Below the pieces are notes generated by a model. That model was not told the DNA's origin. It saw nothing but the letters and a program-made list of their open reading frames with translations, and did not search any database. A DNA stretch of 43,350 nucleotides. It comes from Polynucleobacter meluiroseus. GTDB lineage: Bacteria > Pseudomonadota > Gammaproteobacteria > Burkholderiales > Burkholderiaceae. Both the position numbers and the translations under genes were made by a program. Position 1 is the first letter of the stretch, and each line of letters opens with the position of its first letter. Shown one piece after another: positions 32,366-41,063 of the stretch. The stretch lies in the NCBI GenBank assembly GCA_945901245.1, contig CAMDKY010000012.1, positions 1 through 43,350 on the forward strand, in the 5' to 3' direction.

Positions 32366-34296
32366 TTCCAGAAATTGGTCAAGTTGCTCTTATTTTGGCG
32401 TTCATGACTGCACTCGTCTTGGGTGTTGCTCCTTTGGTAGGCGCCCAAACCAATCGGCCCACCCTAATGAATTTAGCAAGGCCATCGTCAATTGCCCTTT
32501 TCTTTTGGGTTACGGTGTCGTACGTTTGCTTAGTAATCTCATTTGTGAATAATGATTTCAGCGTTCTGAATGTGGCGCAAAATTCAAATTCTGCACTTCC
32601 CCTGATGTACCGAATCGGCGCCTCCTGGGGCAGCCATGAGGGTTCGATCTTATTGTGGTGCTTCATGATGGCGGGGTGGACAATTGCGGTTGCTGTGTTC
32701 TCGAAGCACTTGCCCATCAAGATGATTTCACGCATTTTGGGTGTAATGGGCCTACTTAATATTGGTGTGCTGTTGTTTACCCTGCTGACATCGAATCCCC
32801 TAGATCGGATGTTGCCGGCGGCCTTAGAAGGTAAAGACCTCAATCCCCTTTTGCAAGACCCGGGGATGATTATTCATCCGCCTTTCTTGTACATGGGCTA
32901 CGTGGGTTCCGCAGTTGCCTTTGCGTTTGCAATTGCCGCCCTCCTCTCGGGCCGTCTAGATGCTGCTTGGGCGCGTTGGTCACGGCCCTGGGTCACCTCA
33001 GCATGGTGCTTCTTAACAATTGGCATCGCACTCGGTAGTGCGTGGGCTTATTACGAATTGGGTTGGGGCGGTTGGTGGTTTTGGGATCCGGTTGAGAACG
33101 CCTCATTCATGCCGTGGCTCGTAGCTACCGCGCTGATTCATTCCCTGGCGGTCACTGAAAAACGGGGCGGCTTCAAAATGTGGACTGCACTACTAGCCAT
33201 TCTTGCCTTTTCACTTTCCCTACTCGGTACTTTCTTAGTTCGCTCCGGCGTGATTACCTCAGTACATGCATTTGCGACCGATCCCAAGCGGGGTATTTTT
33301 ATTCTCGGTTTCTTGGCACTGGTCGTCGGAGGCTCTCTCTTGCTATTTGCTTGGCGCGCGCCGAAAGCCAATATCGGGGGTAATTTTGGAACCGTATCGC
33401 GCGAAAGCATGTTGCTGACCAATAACGTTTTACTGTTAGTAGCAACCGCGGCAGTGCTCTTGGGTACGCTCTATCCCATGCTGCTCGATGCGCTCGACCT
33501 GGGTAAGATCTCGGTTGGTGTTCCGTATTTTGAGGCCGTGTTTGTTCCGCTCATGACCCCAGCCCTCTTTTTAATTGGCATTGGCCCGATGTCGCGCTGG
33601 CGAGATTCCCCTGTAATTGATTTGGCACAGAAACTGAAGTGGGCAGCTGCGGTCAGTGTCATCAGCGCAATCATTGCTCCACTGGTTCTGCGCAGCTGGA
33701 CACCGCTGGTTGGCTTTGGCCTGTTTTTAGCAATCTGGATTTTTGCAACGACCTTCACCCAATTAATGGAGCGCGCTTTTAGCAACCGTGATCGCGGTGT
33801 GATGAAAAACCTTGCTGCTCAACCCGCAAGCTATTACGGCATGTTCTTAGCCCACATCGGCGTTGCTGTCTTTATCGTTGGCGTAACGGGTGTGCGTGGC
33901 TTTGAGAGCGAAAAAGATATCCGTATGGCCATCGGCAGCAGCATCGAAGCGGGAGGATATGATTTCCAATTTTTAGGGGTTCAAGCCATTGAGGGGCCGA
34001 ATTACCAAGCCATTCGGGGCGTATTTGATGTGACCAAAGGCGGTAAACCCGTAACGCGACTCGAACCTGAAAAGCGAGTCTATACCGCCAGCCAAATGCC
34101 GATGACCGAAGCAGCGATTGATCCCGGCTTTACACGCGACCTGTATCTCTCCTTAGGTGAGCCACTCAATGCCAATGAGTGGACGGTACGCATTCATATA
34201 AAACCGTTTGTGGACTGGATTTGGGGCGGCTGTCTCTTTATGGCTCTGGGTGGTTTTTTAGCGATCACGGATCGCCGCTACCGGAAGCGCAAATGA
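32362..34296 (+). CDS. ccmF: Cytochrome c heme lyase subunit CcmF
   Basis: CcmF, with CcmH, attaches heme to the CxxCH motif of apocytochrome c and itself carries a b-type heme. The 644 aa protein has about 15 membrane segments and the heme-handling motif WGGWWFWDPVENASFMPW (from residue 235). Other family patterns are ASWGSHEGSILLW and IIHPPFLYMGYVG. Stop overlaps the ccmG start. Confidence 0.95.
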   Translation: MIPEIGQVALILAFMTALVLGVAPLVGAQTNRPTLMNLARPSSIALFFWVTVSYVCLVISFVNNDFSVLNVAQNSNSALPLMYRIGASWGSHEGSILLWCFMMAGWTIAVAVFSKHLPIKMISRILGVMGLLNIGVLLFTLLTSNPLDRMLPAALEGKDLNPLLQDPGMIIHPPFLYMGYVGSAVAFAFAIAALLSGRLDAAWARWSRPWVTSAWCFLTIGIALGSAWAYYELGWGGWWFWDPVENASFMPWLVATALIHSLAVTEKRGGFKMWTALLAILAFSLSLLGTFLVRSGVITSVHAFATDPKRGIFILGFLALVVGGSLLLFAWRAPKANIGGNFGTVSRESMLLTNNVLLLVATAAVLLGTLYPMLLDALDLGKISVGVPYFEAVFVPLMTPALFLIGIGPMSRWRDSPVIDLAQKLKWAAAVSVISAIIAPLVLRSWTPLVGFGLFLAIWIFATTFTQLMERAFSNRDRGVMKNLAAQPASYYGMFLAHIGVAVFIVGVTGVRGFESEKDIRMAIGSSIEAGGYDFQFLGVQAIEGPNYQAIRGVFDVTKGGKPVTRLEPEKRVYTASQMPMTEAAIDPGFTRDLYLSLGEPLNANEWTVRIHIKPFVDWIWGGCLFMALGGFLAITDRRYRKRK

Positions 34297-34817
34297 AACG
34301 CTATTTGATTCCGATCGGGATCTTTGTCGTCTTTTTTGGCTTCTTGGCTGCAGGTCTTCAGCTTAATCCGCGGGAAGTGCCTTCCCCGCTCATTAATAAG
34401 AGTGCCCCCAGCTTTATTTTGCCAGTGCTGGGCAAGGACAACATCACCTTTTCTCCTGAAGACATGCGCGGTAAAGTGTGGGTTCTGAATGTATGGGCAT
34501 CGTGGTGCGCGGCCTGTCGTGATGAACACCCCCATTTGATTCAGTTTGCTAAAACCCAATCAACGCCCTTACTGGGGCTCGACTACAAAGATAAGCCCGA
34601 TGATGCCTTGCGCTGGCTGAAAGAGTTTGGCGACCCTTATGTCTTATCCATCACAGATTTAAAAGGCCAGGTTGGTATTGACTATGGCGTCTACGGCGTT
34701 CCTGAAACCTTTGTGATTGATAAAGCAGGCTTGATTCGACTCAAACACATCGGACCAGTAACACCCAGCGTGATTGAAGAAAAAATACTTCCACTGATTC
34801 AAAAGCTCAATAGCTAA
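34293..34817 (+). CDS. ccmG: Thiol:disulfide reductase CcmG/DsbE
   Basis: CcmG is a membrane-anchored thioredoxin-like protein that keeps apocytochrome cysteines reduced. The 174 aa protein has an N-terminal membrane anchor (about residues 5-22) and the active site WCAAC (C72, C75) in VWASWCAACRDEHP, plus the GVYGVPETF loop with cis-Pro. The ATG at 34293 overlaps the ccmF stop; a longer reading frame extends further upstream but lies inside ccmF. Its reducing partner CcdA/DsbD is not in the window. Confidence 0.95.
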   Translation: MKRYLIPIGIFVVFFGFLAAGLQLNPREVPSPLINKSAPSFILPVLGKDNITFSPEDMRGKVWVLNVWASWCAACRDEHPHLIQFAKTQSTPLLGLDYKDKPDDALRWLKEFGDPYVLSITDLKGQVGIDYGVYGVPETFVIDKAGLIRLKHIGPVTPSVIEEKILPLIQKLNS

Positions 34818-34820
34818 AGC

Positions 34821-35348
34821 ATGATGCAAGCCCTGCCACCTTCTTCAGCCCTGCGTTTTCATGCAGCACTGATTTGGCTTGGCGCCATTTGCTTGGCTTT
34901 GCTGCTCTTGGCACATACAACCCCGTCCCATGCTCAATTAGCTAAACCCGTTGCCGAAGATCCCGTCCTGGAGAAAAAAGTAATCACCCTTTCGAATGAA
35001 TTACGCTGCTTGGTATGCCAAAACCAAACCATCGCCGATTCCAATGCCGAGTTAGCGGTTGACTTACGCAATCAGGTACGCAAACAACTCAGCGAAGGTA
35101 AATCCGATCGGGAGATCCTCGATTACATGGTGCAGCGCTACGGGGAATTTGTTTTGTATCGCCCGCCATTGAATTACAAAACGATCTTATTGTGGGCTGG
35201 TCCATTTTTACTTTTACTCATTGCCATGTTTATGTTGATCCAGCAGATTCGTCGTCGTCACAAACACCTCGCCGCCGAAGAGTTTGACCAAACTGATTTA
35301 AGCCGAGCCCGTAAACTACTAGACTCTAAATCGGGAAGCCAATCATGA
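34821..35348 (+). CDS. ccmH: Cytochrome c maturation protein CcmH (CcmL-type)
   Basis: A 175 aa protein with a signal peptide (to about residue 38, SHAQL) and the active-site CLVC (C63, C66) in LRCLVCQNQTIADSNAELAVDLR; it has one membrane segment near the C-terminus (about 123-140). It is the short, CcmL-like half of the E. coli CcmH and binds apocytochrome cysteines. The partner half, CcmI, is the next gene and overlaps it by four bases. Confidence 0.94.
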   Translation: MMQALPPSSALRFHAALIWLGAICLALLLLAHTTPSHAQLAKPVAEDPVLEKKVITLSNELRCLVCQNQTIADSNAELAVDLRNQVRKQLSEGKSDREILDYMVQRYGEFVLYRPPLNYKTILLWAGPFLLLLIAMFMLIQQIRRRHKHLAAEEFDQTDLSRARKLLDSKSGSQS

Positions 35349-36193
35349 TGACTTTCTTGGCCATTGCGATTGGCATGATCATCCTTGGCACCACTTTACT
35401 GGTATTGCCGCTGCGCCAAAAAATCCGTTTAGCGTCTGGAGAGCAAGAAGAAAACATTGTTATTTTGCGCGATCAACTCAATCAATTGGATGTTGATTTT
35501 GCTGACGGTCGTATTGGCGCAGAACAACTGACCGAGGCGCAGCAGGATATTGAAAAACGACTTCTACTGGAAGAGCGAGCGATTGCGGCTGATCAAGCGC
35601 CACGGGAGGCTAAACCCAAGGGCATCTTGTTTCCGGCGCTCACCATCGGTATTGGCGTGCCTATTTGCAGCGTGCTGCTTTACCTATGGATCGGCAATCC
35701 AGTAGCAACCGATCCGCTTGCGCAAAGCCAACAACCTGCCCTGACTCAGCAGGACATCCAAAACATGGTTGAGCAACTAGCGACGCGCCTGGAAAAAGAC
35801 CCGAATAATCCCGAGGGCTGGCAAATGCTGGCGCGCTCCTATGCCGCAATGCAACGCTTTCCGGAAGCCAATAAGGCTTACCAAAAAGCTATGGAGTTAA
35901 ATCCGAAAAATGCGCAATTAACCGTAGACTATGCTGATTTCCTGGCCTACCAAAACCAAAGCGCCAAAGGCGAGCCAATGCGCCTCATTATGAAAGCGCT
36001 TGAGCTGGATCCCAATAACATTAAAGCGCTCGCCCTGGCTGGCACGGCCTACTATGAAGAAGGTCAGTTTGCCAAAGCAGAGCAATATTGGGCTAGGGGC
36101 CTAAAACTGGTTCCGCCGGGTGGGGAGGTCGCTAAAGCCTTTACCGACAATATTGCCGATGCACGGCAAGCTGCAAGCACAAAGAAAAAATAA
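35345..36193 (+). CDS. ccmI: Cytochrome c assembly factor CcmI
   Basis: CcmI escorts apocytochrome c to the heme lyase. The 282 aa protein starts with two membrane segments (near residues 3-23 and 96-117) separated by a charged cytoplasmic part, then has TPR repeats (WQMLARSYAAMQRFPEANKAYQKAMELNP and matching segments) in the periplasm. It ends the ccm operon, with three bases before the convergent universal stress gene. Confidence 0.92.
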   Translation: MMTFLAIAIGMIILGTTLLVLPLRQKIRLASGEQEENIVILRDQLNQLDVDFADGRIGAEQLTEAQQDIEKRLLLEERAIAADQAPREAKPKGILFPALTIGIGVPICSVLLYLWIGNPVATDPLAQSQQPALTQQDIQNMVEQLATRLEKDPNNPEGWQMLARSYAAMQRFPEANKAYQKAMELNPKNAQLTVDYADFLAYQNQSAKGEPMRLIMKALELDPNNIKALALAGTAYYEEGQFAKAEQYWARGLKLVPPGGEVAKAFTDNIADARQAASTKKK

Positions 36194-36196
36194 GAT

Positions 36197-36637
36197 TTAA
36201 CCGAGCACAATCACAGGCAGGCTTGAGTGCACTATCACCTCATTGGTTTGGCTACCCAGCAACATGCCTTTAATTCCCGTTCGTTTGTGCGAGGCCATGA
36301 CAATTACATCGGCTTTCGCCTTTTTTGCCGCATCCAATACGCCGCCCGCCAAACTGGAGCTATAAATGTGTCGGCTACGTACCGTCACACTATCGCCTAA
36401 AACAGCACTTGCAGTTGTAAATAGATTTTTAGCAAAGGCATCGCATGCTTTTTTATGGTCGAGCTGAGTGAACCCGTACCCCAAACTACTATCGGAGTAG
36501 ACCATCGGCGGCATGGGGTCCGAGACATACACTAAGGTAATGATCGATGCGTCTTTTTTCGCAAGATCTAACACTTTCTTGAGGGCTTTTCTGGTGACAT
36601 CCGATCCATCAATGGGAACCAAGAGGTGTTTAAACAT
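36197..36637 (-). CDS. Universal stress protein, UspA family
   Basis: A 146 aa single-domain UspA protein, with the start KHLLVPIDGSDVTRKAL and the ATP-binding end VIVMASHKRTGIKGMLLGSQTNEVIVHSSLPVIVL. The ATG at 36637 is chosen because AAGGA lies 6 bases upstream; an ATG two codons earlier would have no space after the same site. Role in stress survival is by family. Confidence 0.92.
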   Translation of the reverse strand: MFKHLLVPIDGSDVTRKALKKVLDLAKKDASIITLVYVSDPMPPMVYSDSSLGYGFTQLDHKKACDAFAKNLFTTASAVLGDSVTVRSRHIYSSSLAGGVLDAAKKAKADVIVMASHKRTGIKGMLLGSQTNEVIVHSSLPVIVLG

Positions 36638-36747
36638 GGTCATTCCTTATGAGTTAACTTGATTCTCAATCCTACTCCTGATTTCAAGGCTTGGGCGGGT
36701 TTGGATCATAATGGGTAGTAATTAAGTATCTTTAAAAGGTGAATAAA

Positions 36748-37149
36748 TTGATCCAGTATTTAGCTACCTATGCCAGTTTTTTAATCACGTTTTTAGTGAT
36801 TGATTTCATTTGGCTACTTGGGATTGCAAAGAGCCTCTACCGCACTGAAATGGGCTCACTCATGGCCGCAGAGCCGCGGCTCTGGGTTGCGCTGGCGTTT
36901 TACTTGCTGTATGCCCTGGGCACAACGATCTTTGTCGTTAGTCCCGCTATTGCAAAACAGTCATTCATGTATGCACTGGGCTTTGGTGCTCTCTTTGGCT
37001 TCTTTTGTTACATGACCTACGATTTAACTAATTTGGCTGTCATCGAAGGCTTTCCGGCAAGATTGGCTGTCATTGATATTGTCTGGGGCGCTTTTGTTAC
37101 CGCGGTCAGTGCTTCAGTTGCGTATGCGATTGGAAGTCGCATTGGCTGA
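36748..37149 (+). CDS. DUF2177-family membrane protein
   Basis: A 133 aa protein with four membrane segments and the DUF2177 pattern LVIDFIWLLGIAKSLYR near the N-terminus, and TYDLTNLAVIEGFP in the third loop. Function is unknown. The start codon is probably TTG at 36748, because AAGGTG lies 6 bases upstream; a GTG at 36739 lies inside the same site. It is 22 bases before the SulP gene. Confidence 0.85.
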   Translation: MIQYLATYASFLITFLVIDFIWLLGIAKSLYRTEMGSLMAAEPRLWVALAFYLLYALGTTIFVVSPAIAKQSFMYALGFGALFGFFCYMTYDLTNLAVIEGFPARLAVIDIVWGAFVTAVSASVAYAIGSRIG

Positions 37150-37171
37150 GTCCATGTCCATTATTTAGCGC

Positions 37172-38833
37172 ATGTTTTTTCAGCCCAAAATCCTGGAATG
37201 CTTTCAGGGCTATAACCAAAATCGCTTCATTCGCGATATTTTTGCCGGCATTACAGTTGGTATCGTTGCTCTGCCCCTAGCCATGGCATTTGCCATAGCT
37301 AGCGGACTGAAGCCCGAGGCCGGTATTTTTACAGCCATTATTGCGGGTAGTTTAATTTCGCTGCTGGGCGGTAGTCGCGTTCAAATTGGCGGGCCAGCCG
37401 GGGCGTTCATCATTATTGTCTTTGGCATTGTTGATCGCTTTGGGGTTGCTAATCTGTTGCTGGCCACCGCTATGTCCGGCGTATTTCTTTTTCTCATGGG
37501 TTTATTTCGGCTTGGCACCTTGGTTCGCTTTATTCCGATCGCAGTCATTATTGGATTCACCAACGGCATTGCTGTATTGATTGGAATGACGCAAGTAAAG
37601 GATTTTTTTGGGCTTTCGATTGAAAAAGTACCCGCATCTTTTTTTGATTTAATGCAGGCACTATTTGATGCGGCTAGTACCATCAATCCAGCCGCGCTTT
37701 GTATTTCTCTTGGAAGCTTAGGGCTCCTCATTACCTATAAGCGCCTTCAAGCTCGCTATTCATTCTGTACTTATCTGCCTAGTACGGTAGTTGCAATGGG
37801 GTGTGCAACCCTCATTACAGCAATCTTACACTTGCCGATTGAAACCATTGGCAGTCGTTTTGGCGGAATTCCTGCCTCACTTCCTCAATTTGAGTGGATC
37901 CCTATTACTTGGTCTAGCGCGCAATTTATGATCGTGCCAGCGCTCACCCTGGCTGTGCTTGGCGCCATTGAATCCCTCATATGCGCGCGCATTGCAGATG
38001 GACTGATTCAGGATCGCCATAAACCCAATCAAGAATTGATGGCACAAGGATGCGCTAATTTCATTACACCCTTCTTTGGCGGTATGCCGGCCACTGGCAC
38101 CATTGCCAGAACGGTAACCAATGTCCATAGCGGAGCTACGACACCCCTCTCTGGCTTAGTCCACGCCCTCACTTTATTGCTATTTGTTTTATTCGCAGCA
38201 CCCCTTGCGGTCAATATCCCTTTAGCATCACTTGCCGCTATATTGATGTACATCGCCTGGAATATGGGTGAGTGGCGTAAATTAGCCGAACTCAAGCAAT
38301 TCAAACTACCGTATCGCGTAACTCTGTTAAGCGTTTTCATTCTGACCATTGTGATTGATTTAACAGTGGCTTTTCAGGTCGGGTTAATTCTAGCCTTCAT
38401 TACCTTTATTTATCGGATATCCAATCTCTCTCGCTGTGAGCCTGCCTCGCCAAGCGCATATCCAGAGTTAAATGGACATGACGGTAATATCAGTGCCTAC
38501 CGCTTATATGGAGCTCTATTCTTTGGGGCAGTGCGCATACTCGATACCATTGAAAATCAGCTTCCCTCTAAAGCCCTTGTATTGGACATGAAAAATGTCA
38601 TTTACATCGACTCCTCAGGAATTGATGCGATTGCAGATCTATACAAGCAATGCACTGCATCCAGCATCACGATGTTTGTGTGCGGCTTATCCCATCAACC
38701 CCTAGAGACGCTGGAACGCAGCGGCCTTCTTGCGCGCATCAGTCCAGAGTGCATTTGCGAAGACCTGCAAGCGGGCATATCTGCCGCACTGCGACAAACA
38801 GCCTCTTCAGGAAATACAGAAACCGCCCTCTAG
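37172..38833 (+). CDS. SulP-family inorganic anion transporter
   Basis: A 553 aa transporter with about 10-14 membrane segments (DIFAGITVGIVALPLAMAFAIASGLKPEAGIFT; QIGGPAGAFI is the family signature) and a C-terminal STAS domain (about residues 440-545; DMKNVIYIDSSGIDAI). Substrates in bacteria are sulfate, bicarbonate or dicarboxylates; none can be chosen here. The 3' end overlaps the convergent metal-binding remnant by 95 bases. Confidence 0.92.
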   Translation: MFFQPKILECFQGYNQNRFIRDIFAGITVGIVALPLAMAFAIASGLKPEAGIFTAIIAGSLISLLGGSRVQIGGPAGAFIIIVFGIVDRFGVANLLLATAMSGVFLFLMGLFRLGTLVRFIPIAVIIGFTNGIAVLIGMTQVKDFFGLSIEKVPASFFDLMQALFDAASTINPAALCISLGSLGLLITYKRLQARYSFCTYLPSTVVAMGCATLITAILHLPIETIGSRFGGIPASLPQFEWIPITWSSAQFMIVPALTLAVLGAIESLICARIADGLIQDRHKPNQELMAQGCANFITPFFGGMPATGTIARTVTNVHSGATTPLSGLVHALTLLLFVLFAAPLAVNIPLASLAAILMYIAWNMGEWRKLAELKQFKLPYRVTLLSVFILTIVIDLTVAFQVGLILAFITFIYRISNLSRCEPASPSAYPELNGHDGNISAYRLYGALFFGAVRILDTIENQLPSKALVLDMKNVIYIDSSGIDAIADLYKQCTASSITMFVCGLSHQPLETLERSGLLARISPECICEDLQAGISAALRQTASSGNTETAL

Positions 38834-39011
38834 TAGGGCTTGCGGCAAGACCCAAGCGCGATACCTCGAGTCCTTCGCCATGAATGGTTTGCGCAATCGC
38901 CATGCATCCAGAACAGCAGAATGGGCGCACGCTGCCACCCAGCTCCACATTTAGGTGTGTATTTTCTGCAATCGCATTACCGCAGTGATAACACGCTTCT
39001 ATTGAATTCAT
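38739..39011 (-). pseudogene. CcoI/FixI-like N-terminal metal-binding domain remnant
   Basis: A 90 aa reading frame starts like the N-terminus of a CcoI/FixI copper P-type ATPase: ACYHCGNAIAE with C7 and C10, then RPFCCSGCMAIAQTIHG with C32, C33 and C36. This is the metal-binding domain found before the ATPase part (ATPase-cat_bd domain family). After about residue 48 the similarity stops and the rest lies antisense to the SulP gene. So it is most likely a truncated copy. The ATG is one base after the MFS stop codon (TGAAATG), so it would still be translated. A free-standing metal-binding protein is the alternative. Confidence 0.6.
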
Positions 39012-39012
39012 T

Positions 39013-40266
39013 TCATGTAGGGGGCGGATTGGATTTTCGACTGGACCATCCATTGCGGCGCTCATAAAATACAAAGAGGACGCCCCAAATCACAATCGAA
39101 AAATAAGCCCACACCCAAGCCGACTGCGATGCCTGAGACCCGGACAGGTCAAGCACAAAGCCAAAAATGGCTGGGCCTAATAGACCACCACCAAAACCCA
39201 TCAGGGAGTGTAGGCCCATGGCAGCACCTTTGATCTGCGGCTGTGCACTGGTCACTAGCCCTGCTGTCAAAGTAGCCGAGTCAGCCATGATGAAAATCGA
39301 GTGCCCTGTAGCAAGCAAGGCAATCACCCACCAGCCCTGACCGGTGGCTGCAGCCAGTGCAATGCCCAAAATAGCACTGGTGAGCATCACAAAACAGATC
39401 CAATTTTGCCGGCCGAATTTAATTGCCATTTCATTGCCCAGTATGGAGGCAGGAACGCCAAAGAAATTAATCACGCCAGCCAAGGTCGTGGCGGCTAAGA
39501 AAAAAACTTCGCCGGTATACGCCGTGCAAAATGCAAAGAAGGCCACCAACCAACTGCGTGAAGCAAACAACTCAAGGGAATGAGCGGTATATCCTAAAAT
39601 ATAACCTGATGCTTCTTTATTTTGCAGTACCATCTGCCATTTTTTTAATGGAAATACATCGCTGATCCGTATCGCCATTGGTCCGTGCCATTCGGGTTTA
39701 TTTAAAGCTGGAATGAGCAGCCAAACAATCAGTAATGCAGCAAGGGGGCCAAGTGTAATCCACTCAAATACAGCCTTCCATCCTAAGGCTTCTAATATCC
39801 AGCCTGAAATTAGATAAGACAATCCAGCGCCGATTCCAAAAAAGGCGGTGTAAAAGGAGATGTGCCGCGTGACATTGCCGTGCTGTACGCGATCTGATAA
39901 TACTTTGAGGCCCGGCATATAGGTACCGGCTAGGCCGGCGCCATTTAAGGCCATAAAGAAAAATCCAGAATAAAAATCCCATGCAAAGAGGCCCATACCC
40001 AATAAACCAATAATCCCAGACAGTCCGCCAAGGATATAGATCTTGCGTGCATCAACACGGTCAGTGAGCACGGTTGCCAGCGGTACAACTAAGATATATC
40101 CAAAGAAATAGGCGCTGGCGATTAGGCCAGATTCAAAATTACTGAGGTCCCACTCGATTTGCAGTGTGGTTAAGGTAACGGCATAACAGGCAAACCCAAG
40201 TAAGGCGCAAATCTGCGCAACTAACATTAAGGGAGTACACGGTAACTTTCCGGCAAACGTAGACAC
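39013..40266 (-). CDS. MFS transporter
   Basis: A 417 aa major facilitator protein with 12 predicted membrane segments. The TM2-TM3 loop has VVPLATVLTDRVDARKIYILGG, the family loop motif. Similar proteins are annotated as metabolite or efflux carriers; the substrate is unknown. It follows the 2OG-Fe dioxygenase gene after 21 bases and is followed by the metal-binding remnant, so all three are one transcription unit. Confidence 0.88.
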   Translation of the reverse strand: MSTFAGKLPCTPLMLVAQICALLGFACYAVTLTTLQIEWDLSNFESGLIASAYFFGYILVVPLATVLTDRVDARKIYILGGLSGIIGLLGMGLFAWDFYSGFFFMALNGAGLAGTYMPGLKVLSDRVQHGNVTRHISFYTAFFGIGAGLSYLISGWILEALGWKAVFEWITLGPLAALLIVWLLIPALNKPEWHGPMAIRISDVFPLKKWQMVLQNKEASGYILGYTAHSLELFASRSWLVAFFAFCTAYTGEVFFLAATTLAGVINFFGVPASILGNEMAIKFGRQNWICFVMLTSAILGIALAAATGQGWWVIALLATGHSIFIMADSATLTAGLVTSAQPQIKGAAMGLHSLMGFGGGLLGPAIFGFVLDLSGSQASQSAWVWAYFSIVIWGVLFVFYERRNGWSSRKSNPPPT

Positions 40267-40287
40267 AGATGAGGTTCGCTATTGTTG

Positions 40288-41031
40288 TTATTGATTGACT
40301 TTAGGAGAATCCTGAAACCCATTTGATCGAAAAGTCAGTACCAAGGTATCGCGATAACCATGCGGCATGGTTGGCTGAATTGGCGTTGTTTCATGAATCA
40401 TGCGCGCATCGTTCATCAGCAAAACGGACCAGGGCTCAGTTAAGGTAAAGCGCAATCCCGCAGATGTGTTGACCTCAAAAATACGCGTTTCGCCGCCTTT
40501 AATACCGTGGCGATTGATTAAAAATACACCCACAAAATCGACGCCATCGCGGTGAGCGCCCTCTGGGGTTGGCCTACCAATACCATCACTGGTATCAATC
40601 CGAAATTGATGGGCTTCAATAAACCATGTTTTGACTGGCTTTATGGAGCTGAGCAGCCCGGCAGTATTTTTTATCACGGCCTGCCAGGCTAAATTGCTCG
40701 CTAGGGCCTGCGTGATTGGCTCGAACCAGCGCTCAATACCGCCATGCAGAGCGTTATAGTCCAGTGACTGCCAATGTGCTCGATGCGGCACCATGGTGAG
40801 TTCAGACCCACTGAGCGTGTAACTAGCATGGCGACGGAATCGATAGCGCCCACCATCCTTTAAATAGGGGTCACGTGGCAAGTCTTGCCAATACTCACCT
40901 AAATTATTTAAGTCGGCAATGCTTCGATTCGTTAACTCCGCGATCGATGCGGCCGCAGCTATTGCAAAACCATCCTGCTGGATTGCAGGAGCGAGCTGCT
41001 GTGTATGCGTTAACGGCGGAGAAAGATTCAC
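40288..41031 (-). CDS. 2OG-Fe(II) dioxygenase (2OG-Fe_Oxy_2 family)
   Basis: A 247 aa non-heme iron enzyme. The iron ligands are H160 and D162 (PEGAHRDGVDFVGVFLINR) and H213 (NDARMIHETTP), with R227 (GYRDTLVL) to bind 2-oxoglutarate. GIKGGETRIFEV is also a family stretch. The same family contains L-isoleucine-4-hydroxylases and other free-amino-acid hydroxylases, so an amino acid or similar small molecule is a likely substrate. It is transcribed with the TAXI protein (gap 32 bases) and MFS gene, which may move its substrate or product. Confidence 0.87.
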   Translation of the reverse strand: MNLSPPLTHTQQLAPAIQQDGFAIAAAASIAELTNRSIADLNNLGEYWQDLPRDPYLKDGGRYRFRRHASYTLSGSELTMVPHRAHWQSLDYNALHGGIERWFEPITQALASNLAWQAVIKNTAGLLSSIKPVKTWFIEAHQFRIDTSDGIGRPTPEGAHRDGVDFVGVFLINRHGIKGGETRIFEVNTSAGLRFTLTEPWSVLLMNDARMIHETTPIQPTMPHGYRDTLVLTFRSNGFQDSPKVNQ

Positions 41032-41063
41032 TGCTCTATTTTAGGACATCGAAGCGTTTGCTG

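Noticed and set aside
34179..34292. N-terminal extension of ccmG inside ccmF
   Set aside because: The extra residues are out of frame with ccmF coding and unlike a signal anchor; the ATG at 34293 gives the standard CcmG start.
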